Origin: a virus
IMG/VR virus record: IMGVR_UViG_3300020202_000066
Coordinates: 25,960 to 89,959 of that record
Reading direction: 5' to 3' (one strand)
DNA length: 64,000 nucleotides
Position 1 is the stretch's first letter; every line of letters starts with the position of its first letter. This document shows, piece by piece, positions 1 to 8,023 of the stretch. The notes beneath the pieces were generated by a model. That model saw only the letters and a program-made list of their open reading frames with translations. It was not told the origin of the DNA and searched no databases. Both the position numbers and the translations under genes were made by a program.

Positions 1-918
1 TGGACCGGGGACGTGCGGCTGGTGAAAGAGCGCTTGGCAGATCCGCTGCGCTGGCGGGAGTCGCGGCGCATCTTCGTGAACAGCATGGCGGATCTGTTCC
101 ACGAGAGGCTCAGCAACCAAGACATTGCCGAGGTCTTTGCGGTGATGGCGCTCGCCAAGCATCACACGTTCCAAGTCCTGACGAAGCGCCCGCAGCGGAT
201 GCTCGACTGGTTCACAAAATGGATATCGTTCGGGGAGACAGACCAGGCGGCGTTCATGCGCCAGCGCAAAACGAAGGGCGGCGTTTGGGATGCCGCACAT
301 TGGAAGGCCATTCCCTGGCCCCTCCCGAACGTCTGGCTTGGCGTCAGCGTCGAGGACCAGCGCGCCGCCGACGAGCGGATCCCGCTGCTGCTGCAGACGC
401 CCGCGGCGGTGCGGTTCCTCAGCATCGAGCCACTGCTTGGGCCGGTTGTTCTGCCGGTCGCTTCGAAGCACCAGTGGCCCGACCAGATCGTCGGGCTCGC
501 CAACGGTGAGGAGCCGGACGACTGGAAGTACTGGGCACAGCGGGACGGCGGCATTCGGTGGGTGATCGTTGGCGGGGAGTCAGGCCCGGGTGCTCGCCCG
601 ATGCACCCCGGCTGGGCGAGATCGCTGCGGGATCAGTGCGCAGCGGGTCAAGTTCCGTTCTTCTTCAAACAGTGGGGAGAGTGGCGGCCGCAGCTGGCGT
701 CTGTCGCCGGAGCTCCCACGCCTCTCTGCACGGCCACCAACTGGGGAACGCTGAAGGACGACGGGCGTTTCATGCCGGGGGTTTCGCCGTGGAATGGCCG
801 ACAGCTGGAGGACTCCAGCGACGAGGCCGAGTGCGTGATGGTCCGCGTCGGCAAGAGCGCGGCCGGCGCACTGCTCGACGGGGTGCGGCATGTGGCGTTC
901 CCGGAGGTGCCAAGATGA
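1..918 (+). CDS. DUF5131 (phage Gp37/Gp68-like) protein, 5' truncated by window
   Basis: The reading frame is open to the first base of the window, so the N-terminus, where this family usually carries its cysteine cluster, is missing. Visible family features are FVNSMADLFHE near the start, a LTKRPQRM segment, WLGVSVEDQ, and a C-terminal VIVGGESGPGARPMHPGW followed by FFKQWGEW. These match the DUF5131/Gp37-Gp68 family common in phages and plasmids, which has radical-SAM-like character; the biochemical reaction is not established. The stop overlaps the next start (ATGATGA), so it is translationally coupled to the early operon. Assignment to the family is fairly sure; function is unknown. Confidence 0.85.
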   Translation, partial: WTGDVRLVKERLADPLRWRESRRIFVNSMADLFHERLSNQDIAEVFAVMALAKHHTFQVLTKRPQRMLDWFTKWISFGETDQAAFMRQRKTKGGVWDAAHWKAIPWPLPNVWLGVSVEDQRAADERIPLLLQTPAAVRFLSIEPLLGPVVLPVASKHQWPDQIVGLANGEEPDDWKYWAQRDGGIRWVIVGGESGPGARPMHPGWARSLRDQCAAGQVPFFFKQWGEWRPQLASVAGAPTPLCTATNWGTLKDDGRFMPGVSPWNGRQLEDSSDEAECVMVRVGKSAAGALLDGVRHVAFPEVPR

Positions 919-1229
919 TGCGTCTCGACGAACTCTTCGAAGGTGTCCAGCTGGACTTCGGCAGCTGTGGCCAGCGGCGGTTCTTCACCCCTGACGGAGG
1001 GCCCATTTGCCCCATCGCTCACGCGGCGGTGGCAAAGGGATTCAAGCTGCCGAGCGAGAGCTGTCACCGGCGAACGGATCCGGACTTCGGACAGGACCTG
1101 ATCGTTGCTCACTTCGATCTGAAGAACACGGAGGTCAACCGCTTCACGAGGGAATGGGATGGCGACAGCGAGACTCCTCCCACGATTCGATTCGAGCGGG
1201 CTCTCAAGGCGGCGCCCTCGGGGCTGTGA
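915..1229 (+). CDS. Hypothetical protein, 104 aa
   Basis: I do not recognise this protein. It begins at an ATG overlapping the stop of the previous gene and ends in a TGA overlapping the next ATG, which is the pattern of the whole operon. It has several cysteines (CGQRR, ICPIA, SCHRR) and a charged C-terminal half. No catalytic motif or membrane segment is visible. Confidence 0.7.
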   Translation: MMRLDELFEGVQLDFGSCGQRRFFTPDGGPICPIAHAAVAKGFKLPSESCHRRTDPDFGQDLIVAHFDLKNTEVNRFTREWDGDSETPPTIRFERALKAAPSGL

Positions 1230-1453
1230 TGAGCGGGCTCCCTGTTTACCGCCACTACAAGGGAGGCATGTACGAGGTGGTCGCGCTCGCGAAGGACTCA
1301 GAGACGCAGGAGATGATGGTCGTGTACCGCTCGCTGAAGGATCAGGGCGTGTGGGTGCGGCCCGCGTCGATGTTCCACGGGATGGTCGAGGTGCCGGAAC
1401 GCCGGATGGTTCCGCGGTTCGAGCGGATCTGGGGCTTCAAAGGAGAGGGATGA
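1229..1453 (+). CDS. DUF1653-type small protein, 74 aa
   Basis: The sequence runs YRHYKGGMYEVVALA, then SETQEMMVVYRSLKDQG, then VWVRPASMF. This is the typical order of the DUF1653 domain: a YxHYKGxxYEV opening, a VVYR core and a WVRPxxMF end. The domain is small and its role is unknown, although it recurs in phage and bacterial genomes. The ATG at 1229 overlaps the upstream TGA by one base, fixing the start within the coupled operon. Confidence 0.85.
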   Translation: MSGLPVYRHYKGGMYEVVALAKDSETQEMMVVYRSLKDQGVWVRPASMFHGMVEVPERRMVPRFERIWGFKGEG

Positions 1454-1743
1454 CGGACCCGCTCTACGAGATCGAGATCCCATCCGGAGATTCCGACCTC
1501 GATCGCGTCGGAGTGCTGGTCGTTTGCTACAGCGAGCGGGCCGACCTGTGGAACCCCGGGCGGCGGTGCTGCATCCGTGCGTGCCAAACGGTCACAACGG
1601 ACGGATACAAATTCTTCATTCGGGCCACTGGGAAGGGCCAACGCTTCTACATGTGCGACCGGCATCGAAAGAACAGGTACATCAGGAATGCGACGATCTC
1701 ACGGTGGGCGGCGTCGCAAGGTATCGAGGTGGAGTTGAAGTGA
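1450..1743 (+). CDS. Hypothetical protein, 97 aa
   Basis: Unrecognised. The start ATG overlaps the preceding TGA by four bases and follows an AGGAGAGG ribosome-binding site inside the upstream gene. It contains a CCIRAC segment and a later YMCDRHRKNRY segment, so a metal site is possible but not shown. The C-terminus (ISRWAASQGIEVELK) is helical in character. Confidence 0.65.
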   Translation: MTDPLYEIEIPSGDSDLDRVGVLVVCYSERADLWNPGRRCCIRACQTVTTDGYKFFIRATGKGQRFYMCDRHRKNRYIRNATISRWAASQGIEVELK

Positions 1744-2060
1744 GCGACGCGACGATCGGCTACATCGACAGCGGCCCGGTGCGCCCGATCCGCTATGAGC
1801 TGTTGTATTTCTGGTCGCCAACCTGTCATCCGTGCCGGGAGGTCTCGCTCCACGTCAGCTACCTGGAGCGACAGCTGGCCGGGCGTGTTGACGTCGAGCG
1901 CATCGAGGTGACGACGCAGCCCGACGTGGCGAACCGGTACCAGGTGATGTCCGTGCCCACCGTGCTTCTCCTCCGCGACGGCCGCGTGGTGCGGTCGGCG
2001 GTCGGGGCGCGGACCCTGCAGCAGCTGCGGGAGCTCGTGGAGGAGGGGATGGGGGAGTGA
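1740..2060 (+). CDS. Thioredoxin-like protein with CHPC active site
   Basis: A 106-residue thioredoxin fold: strand YELLYFWSPTC, the active-site motif C-H-P-C, a helix, then the cis-proline segment MSVPTVLLLRDG and a C-terminal helix. Thioredoxins catalyse dithiol-disulfide exchange; in phages they may keep a reductase or polymerase reduced, but no partner is visible here. The gene starts with a GTG overlapping the previous TGA. No signal peptide, so probably cytoplasmic. Length and motif order fit the family well. Confidence 0.88.
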   Translation: MSDATIGYIDSGPVRPIRYELLYFWSPTCHPCREVSLHVSYLERQLAGRVDVERIEVTTQPDVANRYQVMSVPTVLLLRDGRVVRSAVGARTLQQLRELVEEGMGE

Positions 2061-2278
2061 GGCTCGCCACCGAGGAGGAGATTGCCTACGCGCGCATCTG
2101 CAGTGACCAGATGCTCAAAGACATTCAGGATACGGCCCGTCTGGGAATCAAGCTGGTCGACGTCCTGCGCCAAGCGCTGAGAGATGATCGACTGAAACAC
2201 CTGCCGCACGAGGGCAGGCTGTGGTCTGGATGTGCAGCGTGCCGGGCGATTGCATTGCTGCGTGAGGTGGTCGGATGA
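2057..2278 (+). CDS. Hypothetical protein, 73 aa
   Basis: Unrecognised small, mostly helical protein starting at a GTG that overlaps the thioredoxin stop. The first half is acidic and amphipathic; the C-terminus has a CAACRA cysteine pair followed by a hydrophobic helix. It sits inside the chain of overlapping early genes, which is the main support for its being expressed. Confidence 0.6.
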   Translation: MRLATEEEIAYARICSDQMLKDIQDTARLGIKLVDVLRQALRDDRLKHLPHEGRLWSGCAACRAIALLREVVG

Positions 2279-2559
2279 GCGACGAGAAAATCCAGCTGTT
2301 CGACCTGGCCTATCTGGATGAATGTAAGCGCGATGCGACACAGCTCGAGGGCTTCGATGCGATCGCGGTCTCGATGCCCCTCTCGTACGCGATGCGGTTC
2401 GAGGCCAACGCCCGGCTGGCCCGGGAACTCGTGTCGCTGGCGAAGGACGCAATCGTCGTGCTCGAGGAGCATATGGTGAGCGACAGCACGCTCGCTGCAC
2501 ATGCCGCTCTGCTGCTGACGGACATCCAGCGGCTGCTTGCGAAGGTGGAAGAACCATGA
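2275..2559 (+). CDS. Small helical paralogue (MSDEKI family), 94 aa
   Basis: The protein opens MSDEKIQLFD and ends in LLLTDIQRLLAKVEEP. The genes at 2726 and 4240 share this plan: a MS(D/G)E(K/R)I opening, a middle helix with A.LA.ELV.L, and a C-terminal ALLA.VEG. I read the three as duplicated copies of one small gene. Function is unknown. The ATG overlaps the upstream TGA. Confidence 0.65.
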   Translation: MSDEKIQLFDLAYLDECKRDATQLEGFDAIAVSMPLSYAMRFEANARLARELVSLAKDAIVVLEEHMVSDSTLAAHAALLLTDIQRLLAKVEEP

Positions 2560-2729
2560 GCGACCGCAAGCCCTATCTCTGCGCCGAGGCCGAGCCCTGG
2601 CATCCGCCGATAGCCACCCCTGTCTGGCACCCTGACGCCGTACAGGTGCGCGAGTGCGATCACGAGTGCTGCGTCATCTGGCAGTGCCCGTGGTGTCACC
2701 TGGAATTCAGAGAGGAGCTGCCGCAATGA
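2556..2729 (+). CDS. Small cysteine-rich protein, 57 aa
   Basis: A 57-residue frame running exactly from one 4-base overlap (ATGA at 2556) to the next (2726-2729). It contains ECDHECC and QCPWCHLEF, a spacing that could form a zinc knuckle. No other function can be read. Confidence 0.6.
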   Translation: MSDRKPYLCAEAEPWHPPIATPVWHPDAVQVRECDHECCVIWQCPWCHLEFREELPQ

Positions 2730-2980
2730 GCGACGAGAGAATCAGCATGCCGACGGCCGACGATCTGAAGCTGGGCGACTTTGCTTTTTCGCGAGTCGCG
2801 TTCAGTGAGAGGTGGGACTGGAAAGCGAGCGTCAGCCTCGCTCGCATGATCTCCGCCGCCCGCCTGTCGGTTGAGCTCGTGCGGCTACTGCGGCTCGCTC
2901 GCGACAACGACTACCACTCAATCGTGGCCATCCAGGCGCGCGCAGCTATTGACGCGCTCCTCGCGCGGGTGGAGGGCTGA
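2726..2980 (+). CDS. Small helical paralogue (MSDEKI family), 84 aa
   Basis: Opens MSDERISMPTADDL and closes ALLARVEG. The N-terminus is nearly identical to that of the protein at 4240 (MSGEKIRMPTAEQL), and the C-terminal helix LSVELVRLLR is shared with it (LAVELVRLLR). This is the clearest pair in the duplicated set. The stop is followed directly by the next gene. Confidence 0.65.
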   Translation: MSDERISMPTADDLKLGDFAFSRVAFSERWDWKASVSLARMISAARLSVELVRLLRLARDNDYHSIVAIQARAAIDALLARVEG

Positions 2981-2981
2981 G

Positions 2982-3329
2982 ATGGGCGATGGAGCGTGTT
3001 GTCACTACTGCCGCAAGTACGTATGCGAGTGCGAGCGTGCGCCGGAGCCTAAGGCACTGCGCTGGAATGCGCCGGACAGCAAGCGCATCGCGTACCTGGA
3101 CAAGCTCGCCAAGGATTACGCTGCCCAGCTCGACGCCAACACCGCCCGCATCGCCGCGCTCGAGCAGCAGGTGGCGTGCAGTGCGAAAGAGCGAGAGAGG
3201 CTTCAGGTGCTGCTGCGGGAGGGCGTGGCGCTGATGTCCGCCGTCGACTACTGGGGGCCCTCCGTTCCAGACGCCGTCCATGACTGGGAGGTCCGCGCCC
3301 GGCGCGAGCTGGGGGGCGAAGGCGCATGA
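2982..3329 (+). CDS. Mosaic early protein: Cys-rich head, coiled coil, shared tail, 115 aa
   Basis: The N-terminus MGDGACCHYCRKYVCEC matches that of the protein at 4973 (MSDGACCHECRRYQCIC), so both likely hold the same metal-binding head. A coiled-coil segment follows (LDANTARIAALEQQV), then a tail ERERLQVLLREGVAL...RRELGGEG, which recurs in the proteins at 3326, 3724 and 4494. The role is unknown. Confidence 0.65.
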   Translation: MGDGACCHYCRKYVCECERAPEPKALRWNAPDSKRIAYLDKLAKDYAAQLDANTARIAALEQQVACSAKERERLQVLLREGVALMSAVDYWGPSVPDAVHDWEVRARRELGGEGA

Positions 3330-3727
3330 GCGACGTGCCGGTATGCGCAGAGGGCGGGCACCGCTTTGCTGGCGAGTCCTGGGATGCCCCGTGTGAGTCC
3401 TGCGGTGTCGATCGACACGACGCTTTCGTGAGCGGGTTGCGTCACCGCATCGCCGAGCTTGAGAAGCAAATGACTGAGATGGCCGAAGCCAGGGAGCGCG
3501 CGTCGCTTGCGCTCGAGATGGATCGGATTCTGATCCAGAGGAGATTCACGCTGAAGGAGCGGTACGTGGGTCGCCTACAGGCTGACCTCGCCGCAGCCAA
3601 CGAGGAGCGGAGCAGGCTGCGGGGGTTGCTGCGGAGGGGTCAGAAGCTGACGCAGTGGTCATCCTCCGGGGACATCTTGAGCTGGTCCAACGCCATCGAC
3701 CGCGAGCTGGGGGAGGAGGGGCGATGA
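3326..3727 (+). CDS. Coiled-coil mosaic early protein, 133 aa
   Basis: Starts with an ATG overlapping the previous stop. The N-terminus has CAEGGHRF and CESCGVDRHD, resembling a small zinc site. Residues about 35-100 form a long coiled coil (HRIAELEKQMTEMAEARE). The C-terminal tail ERSRLRGLLRRG...DRELGEEGR is the module shared with neighbouring proteins. No enzymatic motif is seen. Confidence 0.65.
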   Translation: MSDVPVCAEGGHRFAGESWDAPCESCGVDRHDAFVSGLRHRIAELEKQMTEMAEARERASLALEMDRILIQRRFTLKERYVGRLQADLAAANEERSRLRGLLRRGQKLTQWSSSGDILSWSNAIDRELGEEGR

Positions 3728-3975
3728 GCAGGGACACGCACTTCCTGCTTGGCATCGTGCTGTGCTGCGTCGGCCTGCTCTGCCTGCTCGAGGCGGCCTA
3801 CCCGGACGAGCAGCAGCACCGGGTCGATGCGCTCTACCGGGAGCGGGACGCCCTGCGGGCCTTGCTCCAGGAGGGGGTCCAGGCGGTCCGTACCGGATGC
3901 GATTGCCCGCAGGAGCGCTGCTCGCCGGAGCTGCGAAGGTGGGCCGACGACGCTGTCCGCGAGCTGTGGAGGTAG
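3724..3975 (+). CDS. Small single-pass membrane protein with shared tail, 83 aa
   Basis: Residues 7-25 (FLLGIVLCCVGLLCLLEAA) form a convincing transmembrane segment near the N-terminus, followed by a soluble part RERDALRALLQEGVQAV that is the same module seen in four neighbouring proteins. The shared tail is thus attached to a membrane anchor here, and to metal-binding or coiled-coil heads in the others. Confidence 0.65.
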   Translation: MSRDTHFLLGIVLCCVGLLCLLEAAYPDEQQHRVDALYRERDALRALLQEGVQAVRTGCDCPQERCSPELRRWADDAVRELWR

Positions 3976-3979
3976 GGCG

Positions 3980-4243
3980 ATGAGCGAGACGCACCAGATC
4001 AAACAGATCGCCGATCCGCATCCGGGAGGTCAGCAGTGTGGCGCGCGGCCGCTCTATGCAGCCTGTGGCCGATGCGGTCGGACGTGGGCTCTACCGGACC
4101 GTGAGATCCACAACGCCGCGGGTCGGCAGTCGCTCCGGCAGCAGTGGGAGTGGCTGCAGCTGCAGCCGTGTCCGGGCACGTCGGGTCCGCAGGAGAGCGA
4201 CCATCGACGATTGGGTGCGGAGAGCGACAGGGAGGAACGATGA
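3980..4243 (+). CDS. Hypothetical small protein, 87 aa
   Basis: Unrecognised. Contains CGARPLYAACGRCGRTW, a CxxC-bearing stretch that could bind zinc. The ribosome-binding site is GGAGGTAGGG at about 3968-3977. The stop overlaps the next ATG. Nothing else can be inferred. Confidence 0.55.
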   Translation: MSETHQIKQIADPHPGGQQCGARPLYAACGRCGRTWALPDREIHNAAGRQSLRQQWEWLQLQPCPGTSGPQESDHRRLGAESDREER

Positions 4244-4497
4244 GCGGGGAGAAGATCAGGATGCCGACGGCGGAACAGCTGGAGCACTGGCGCATCATGC
4301 GGCTGACGAGTGGCGGGCCGCTTAAGGGCGCCGAAGTCGTGATGTCCACTGACGAGCATGTTTTGCTCTCGGACCTCGCGCTCCTGGCGGTGGAGCTGGT
4401 GAGGTTGCTGCGCGCGGCGGATCCAGCCACCGCTTACTGGCCATACCCGGGGTCAGATGAGCTTCGCGCGCTCCTCGCGCGGGTGGAGGGGCCATGA
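4240..4497 (+). CDS. Small helical paralogue (MSDEKI family), 85 aa
   Basis: Third member of the duplicated set: MSGEKIRMPTAEQL at the N-terminus, LAVELVRLLRAAD in the middle and ALLARVEGP at the end. The closest relative in the window is the protein at 2726. The 4-base overlaps on both sides show it belongs to the same polycistronic message. Confidence 0.65.
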   Translation: MSGEKIRMPTAEQLEHWRIMRLTSGGPLKGAEVVMSTDEHVLLSDLALLAVELVRLLRAADPATAYWPYPGSDELRALLARVEGP

Positions 4498-4976
4498 GCG
4501 ACAAGTCGGTGATCCAAAAGGTCGTGGAGAGCGCGGCTCAGGTGCATGCCGAGCGAGTCGCGAAGGACCGGCGCATTGCCAAGCTCGAGAAGCAGGTGGA
4601 AGAGCTTCGCAGCGAGCTGACCGTCAGCCGCGCGAAGATTGCGTTCTATCGGCGACGCCTCCAGCTGATCGCTGGGGAGCGGGACCGGCTGAAGCGCGGA
4701 GAGGCGGACCTGCTGGCGGACATCGACCGGATGCAGGCGCACGGGATCCAGCAGCAGGCGATGGTCGTCAGGCTGAGCGAGGAGCGGGGCAGGCTGCGTG
4801 GCCTTCTGCGGGTCGCGGACAGATTCATCAGGCACCGCGGGCCCTGTGACTGGAGCACGTCCAGCGAGTGTCACTGCATGTTCGTTCAGTTGCAGCACAA
4901 CATCCGGTGTGAGTTCGATCCCGAGCCCCACATGGATGCTGACGAGTTGCGCGAGCTGGGAGGGGAGGGGCGATGA
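4494..4976 (+). CDS. Long coiled-coil mosaic early protein, 160 aa
   Basis: A heptad-rich region spans about residues 20-95 (RRIAKLEKQVEELRSEL, then a second run). It is followed by the shared module ERGRLRGLLRVADRF and by a Cys/His-containing insertion (SSECHCMFVQL). The terminal RELGGEGR is the same tail found at 2982 and 3326. Function is unknown. Confidence 0.65.
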   Translation: MSDKSVIQKVVESAAQVHAERVAKDRRIAKLEKQVEELRSELTVSRAKIAFYRRRLQLIAGERDRLKRGEADLLADIDRMQAHGIQQQAMVVRLSEERGRLRGLLRVADRFIRHRGPCDWSTSSECHCMFVQLQHNIRCEFDPEPHMDADELRELGGEGR

Positions 4977-5554
4977 GCGACGGCGCGTGCTGTCACGAGT
5001 GCCGCAGGTACCAGTGCATCTGCGGCGCGCCGGAACAGATCGACACCCGGCGACCGGCCTCTGATCGGGCGGCCGCGGATGGCGTCGGCTCTGGCGGCTC
5101 CCGGCGTCAGCGTCTGCTTGCTCTACTGAGGCGGGCGATCGAGCTGGTTGACCACGAGCCTCACTGTGGCTCGCGCCTCGGTGCGACTTGCCGGTGCCGC
5201 TACGGAGCATGGGCTTTGGACGTCGATCGCGAGTTCGGAGGAAATCCCGGCGAGCGCGCTCTTCACGCAACGACGTGCTGGACTGGAATGCAGTCGGGCG
5301 CGGCGTGCGACTGCGGTGGCTCGGTGATCACTCGGGGAGTGGATAGCCCGGCGGCCGCCAGCATTGTCGGCGAGTTCGGTGAGGTCTTGCGGTCGCACAC
5401 CATCGTTATCTGTCAGAAGTGCTACGACCTTGAGGGCCATATGTGCCACACGCCTGAGTGCGTCTTCTGCCGGCGCTCAATGAGCGAGGTCGCCGCCATC
5501 CTCGACACGCTGCTGATCCGTCCCCTGATCGACGGGGAAAGGCTGAAGCTATGA
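4973..5554 (+). CDS. Cys-rich mosaic early protein, 193 aa
   Basis: Opens with the head MSDGACCHECRRYQCIC, shared with the protein at 2982, then carries the RRQRLLALLRRAIEL module. The second half is a separate cysteine-rich domain (TCWTG...CDCGG; CQKCYDLEGHMCHTPECVFC), which looks like one or two zinc knuckles. I do not recognise the family. The start overlaps the previous TGA. Confidence 0.65.
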   Translation: MSDGACCHECRRYQCICGAPEQIDTRRPASDRAAADGVGSGGSRRQRLLALLRRAIELVDHEPHCGSRLGATCRCRYGAWALDVDREFGGNPGERALHATTCWTGMQSGAACDCGGSVITRGVDSPAAASIVGEFGEVLRSHTIVICQKCYDLEGHMCHTPECVFCRRSMSEVAAILDTLLIRPLIDGERLKL

Positions 5555-5913
5555 GCCACGCGCCGAAGCCTCTGCGACTCAAGATGGTCGGACGTTGGGC
5601 TGAACAGTGGGTGTCGGTCGCCAAGGCGCTGCCGCCGCCAGGGTTGCTAGTTCTGGTGATGATCCGTGGTGATGACTTCCCGGCTCTCGGGCACCTCAAG
5701 TACGGAGCGGGCGATCCGCTGTCGCCCTACTTCGTGTGTCCGCAGATTGGCGCTATGGCGCCGCGCGGTTTGAAGCACCCCGAGTGGGACGACATCACGC
5801 ACTGGTACGCGATGGAGAATATGCCTCCTTGGATCTCAGGGACGGGCTGGCGTCCGCCGGGCCACGCATCCTCCGAGTGGGGATTGGGCGGGCGCGGGTG
5901 GGTGAAGAGATGA
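5551..5913 (+). CDS. DUF551-like protein, 120 aa
   Basis: The order WVSVAKALPPPGLLVLVM, a variable middle, and DDITHWYAMENMPPW resembles DUF551, whose members read WIsvxxxLPxxgxxVLv...vTHWmplP. DUF551 proteins are small phage proteins of unknown role. The ATG follows the upstream stop without a gap. Confidence 0.6.
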   Translation: MSHAPKPLRLKMVGRWAEQWVSVAKALPPPGLLVLVMIRGDDFPALGHLKYGAGDPLSPYFVCPQIGAMAPRGLKHPEWDDITHWYAMENMPPWISGTGWRPPGHASSEWGLGGRGWVKR

Positions 5914-6308
5914 TCCCGGTGAATCCCTTGACGCCCGAGGAGCCTGACGTGGCTGTCTCGTGCGCCGACATCCTGTCGGCCATTCGCCGGTGGCGATACC
6001 GGCCGGCCGGCGAGGCTGAGCTGCAGGAGGCTATCGGCCAGGCGCTCGCGGCGGCCTGCATCGCGTTCGAGCGCGAGGTCCCACTCTCCGCGGCAGACCG
6101 CATCGACTTCCTGGTGGGCAGCATCGGGCTCGAGCTCAAGGTGGACGGCGGCCCCGCGGCCGTCATGCGTCAGCTGCAGCGCTATGCCCTCAGCGAGCGA
6201 ATCTCCGAGTTGGTGCTGGTGACCACGCGGAGCCAGATGGCGCGCGTACCTTCATCCCTGGCGGGCAAGGGTATTCACGTGGTGGTGCTTCGAGTGGGGT
6301 TGCAATGA
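5910..6308 (+). CDS. PD-(D/E)XK-like nuclease candidate, 132 aa
   Basis: After a helical N-terminus, the core reads DRIDFLVGSIGLELKVDGG. This places D66, E75 and K77 in the order expected for a PD-(D/E)XK nuclease active site. It is followed by a helix (VMRQLQRYAL) and a strand LVLVTT, also usual for the fold. The gene overlaps the SNF2-type helicase by four bases, so nuclease and motor are likely made together and may form one DNA-processing unit. No specificity can be read. Confidence 0.65.
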   Translation: MIPVNPLTPEEPDVAVSCADILSAIRRWRYRPAGEAELQEAIGQALAAACIAFEREVPLSAADRIDFLVGSIGLELKVDGGPAAVMRQLQRYALSERISELVLVTTRSQMARVPSSLAGKGIHVVVLRVGLQ

Positions 6309-8023
6309 GACCGGTCGGAAGCGTGGTGCTGGACCCGGAGAAGCGCGCGTGGCGGATCGAGTGCGAGCCACACGTGATGCTCCGGTTGAAGCGCGTGTTC
6401 GCGAAGGTCAACCGCGGGAGTTACAGCACGGTGGATCTCGCGGACACGACCGAGAACGCGCGGGAGCTGCTGTGGTTCCTCGATCGGTACCCGATGACGA
6501 TCCTACCGAAGGGCTACCTGAAGGATAGAGCGGAGCAGCACATCGCCAAGCAGGCCCAGATCGCGGAGGTCTTGGCGCCGACGTACGTGCCGCGTTCGTT
6601 CGAGCTGGCGATCCCTCCTCGCGAATATCAGCGGCTCGCGGCGGACGTCGTGCTCAAGACCGGCGTGCTTCTCTTGGCGGACGATGTTGGGCTGGGAAAG
6701 ACTGTGTCGTCCATCACGATGATCTCCGATCCCCGGGCTCGGCCAGCGCTCGTAGTCACGCTGACCCATCTCCCTCGACAGTGGAAGGCGGAACTCGCCC
6801 GGTTCGCGCCCAACCTGCTGGTTCACATTCTGCGCAGTGGGAAGCCGTACGAACTCGAGCGGAAGCGCGCGTGTCGAGGCCGGACACCAGACGTGATCAT
6901 CACGAACTACCACAAGCTGGCCGGCTGGGCCGAGACGCTCGCCGGGCGAGTGAAGTCTGTCACGTTCGACGAGGCACAGGAGCTCCGCCACTCGGACACC
7001 GCCCGCTACGGCGCAGCGAAGCACCTTGCCGCGAAAGCGGCGTACGTCCTCGGCCTCACGGCCACGCCCATCTACAACTACGGCGGCGAGATCTACAACA
7101 TCCTCTCGTGCCTGCGGGAAGACTGCCTCGGGACGCCGGAGGAGTTCGGCCGCGAGTGGACCGGCGGCGCCATCTACGACAGCACCGCCAAGGTGATCGT
7201 GAAGGACCCTCGGAGTCTCGGTGCCTACCTCCGCACGTCCGGCCTGATGCTCCGTCGAACCCGTGCTGAGGTCGGCCGCGAGATTCCTCCGATCCAGACG
7301 GTGGTCCACGAGATCGATGCGGATCCCGACGCTCTCGACAAGGTCGCCGGTAACGCCGCCGAGCTCGCGCGGATCATCCTGGACCAGGGTGGCCAGAAGG
7401 GCTTCGTCAAGATGCAGGCCTCGGAGCAGCTCAGCTACCTGCTCCGACAGGCAACGGGCATCGCCAAGGCACCCTACGTCGCGGACTTCGTTCGCCTGCT
7501 CGTCGAGAGCGGCGAGCAGGTCGTGCTCTACGGCTGGCACCGAGAGGTCTACGCACTGTGGAGGGAGCGGCTCGCCGACCTGAAACCGGCGATGTACACC
7601 GGCTCGGAAACCACGTCCCAGAAGGAGGCAGCGAAGGCTGCGTTCCTCTCCGGGGAGGCGCGAGTGTTGCTGATCTCGCTCCGCGCTGGAGCCGGCCTTG
7701 ACGGGCTGCAGCGCAAGTGCCGCATCGTCGTCTTCGGGGAGCTGGATTGGAGCCCCGGGGTGCTTGAGCAGTGCATCGGGCGGGTCGCGCGTGACGGTCA
7801 GGAGGGGCAGGTTCTTGCGTACTACTTGGTCGCAGATTCGGGCTCCGATCCCGTCGTGTCCGACGTTCTCGGGCTGAAGAGCTCACAGTCTCATGCGATC
7901 CGCGATCCGGATGCCAAGCTGATTGAAGCCCAGACGGTCGATCCGGATCGTGTGAAGCGCCTGGCTCAGGCGTATCTCGAGCAGATCTCGAAGGCATCCG
8001 GCATGGAGGTGGATAGGTCGTGA
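6305..8023 (+). CDS. SNF2/superfamily 2 helicase-like ATPase, 572 aa
   Basis: Superfamily 2 motifs appear in order: a Q-like IPPREYQRLA, Walker A DVGLGKT (127-133), DEAQ box (222-225), TATP (about 252-255) and, in the second lobe, ISLRAGAGLDGLQ and CIGRVARDGQEG (motif VI). The DVGLGKT and RxxRxGQ pattern places it with SNF2-type double-stranded DNA translocases. It is probably an ATP-driven motor acting in recombination, replication or restriction with the overlapping nuclease candidate. Cytoplasmic. Confidence 0.92.
   Translation: MRPVGSVVLDPEKRAWRIECEPHVMLRLKRVFAKVNRGSYSTVDLADTTENARELLWFLDRYPMTILPKGYLKDRAEQHIAKQAQIAEVLAPTYVPRSFELAIPPREYQRLAADVVLKTGVLLLADDVGLGKTVSSITMISDPRARPALVVTLTHLPRQWKAELARFAPNLLVHILRSGKPYELERKRACRGRTPDVIITNYHKLAGWAETLAGRVKSVTFDEAQELRHSDTARYGAAKHLAAKAAYVLGLTATPIYNYGGEIYNILSCLREDCLGTPEEFGREWTGGAIYDSTAKVIVKDPRSLGAYLRTSGLMLRRTRAEVGREIPPIQTVVHEIDADPDALDKVAGNAAELARIILDQGGQKGFVKMQASEQLSYLLRQATGIAKAPYVADFVRLLVESGEQVVLYGWHREVYALWRERLADLKPAMYTGSETTSQKEAAKAAFLSGEARVLLISLRAGAGLDGLQRKCRIVVFGELDWSPGVLEQCIGRVARDGQEGQVLAYYLVADSGSDPVVSDVLGLKSSQSHAIRDPDAKLIEAQTVDPDRVKRLAQAYLEQISKASGMEVDRS

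Noticed and set aside
6503-7540. Long minus-strand open frame
   Set aside because: It is the antisense shadow of the helicase gene, whose motifs are intact on the plus strand.
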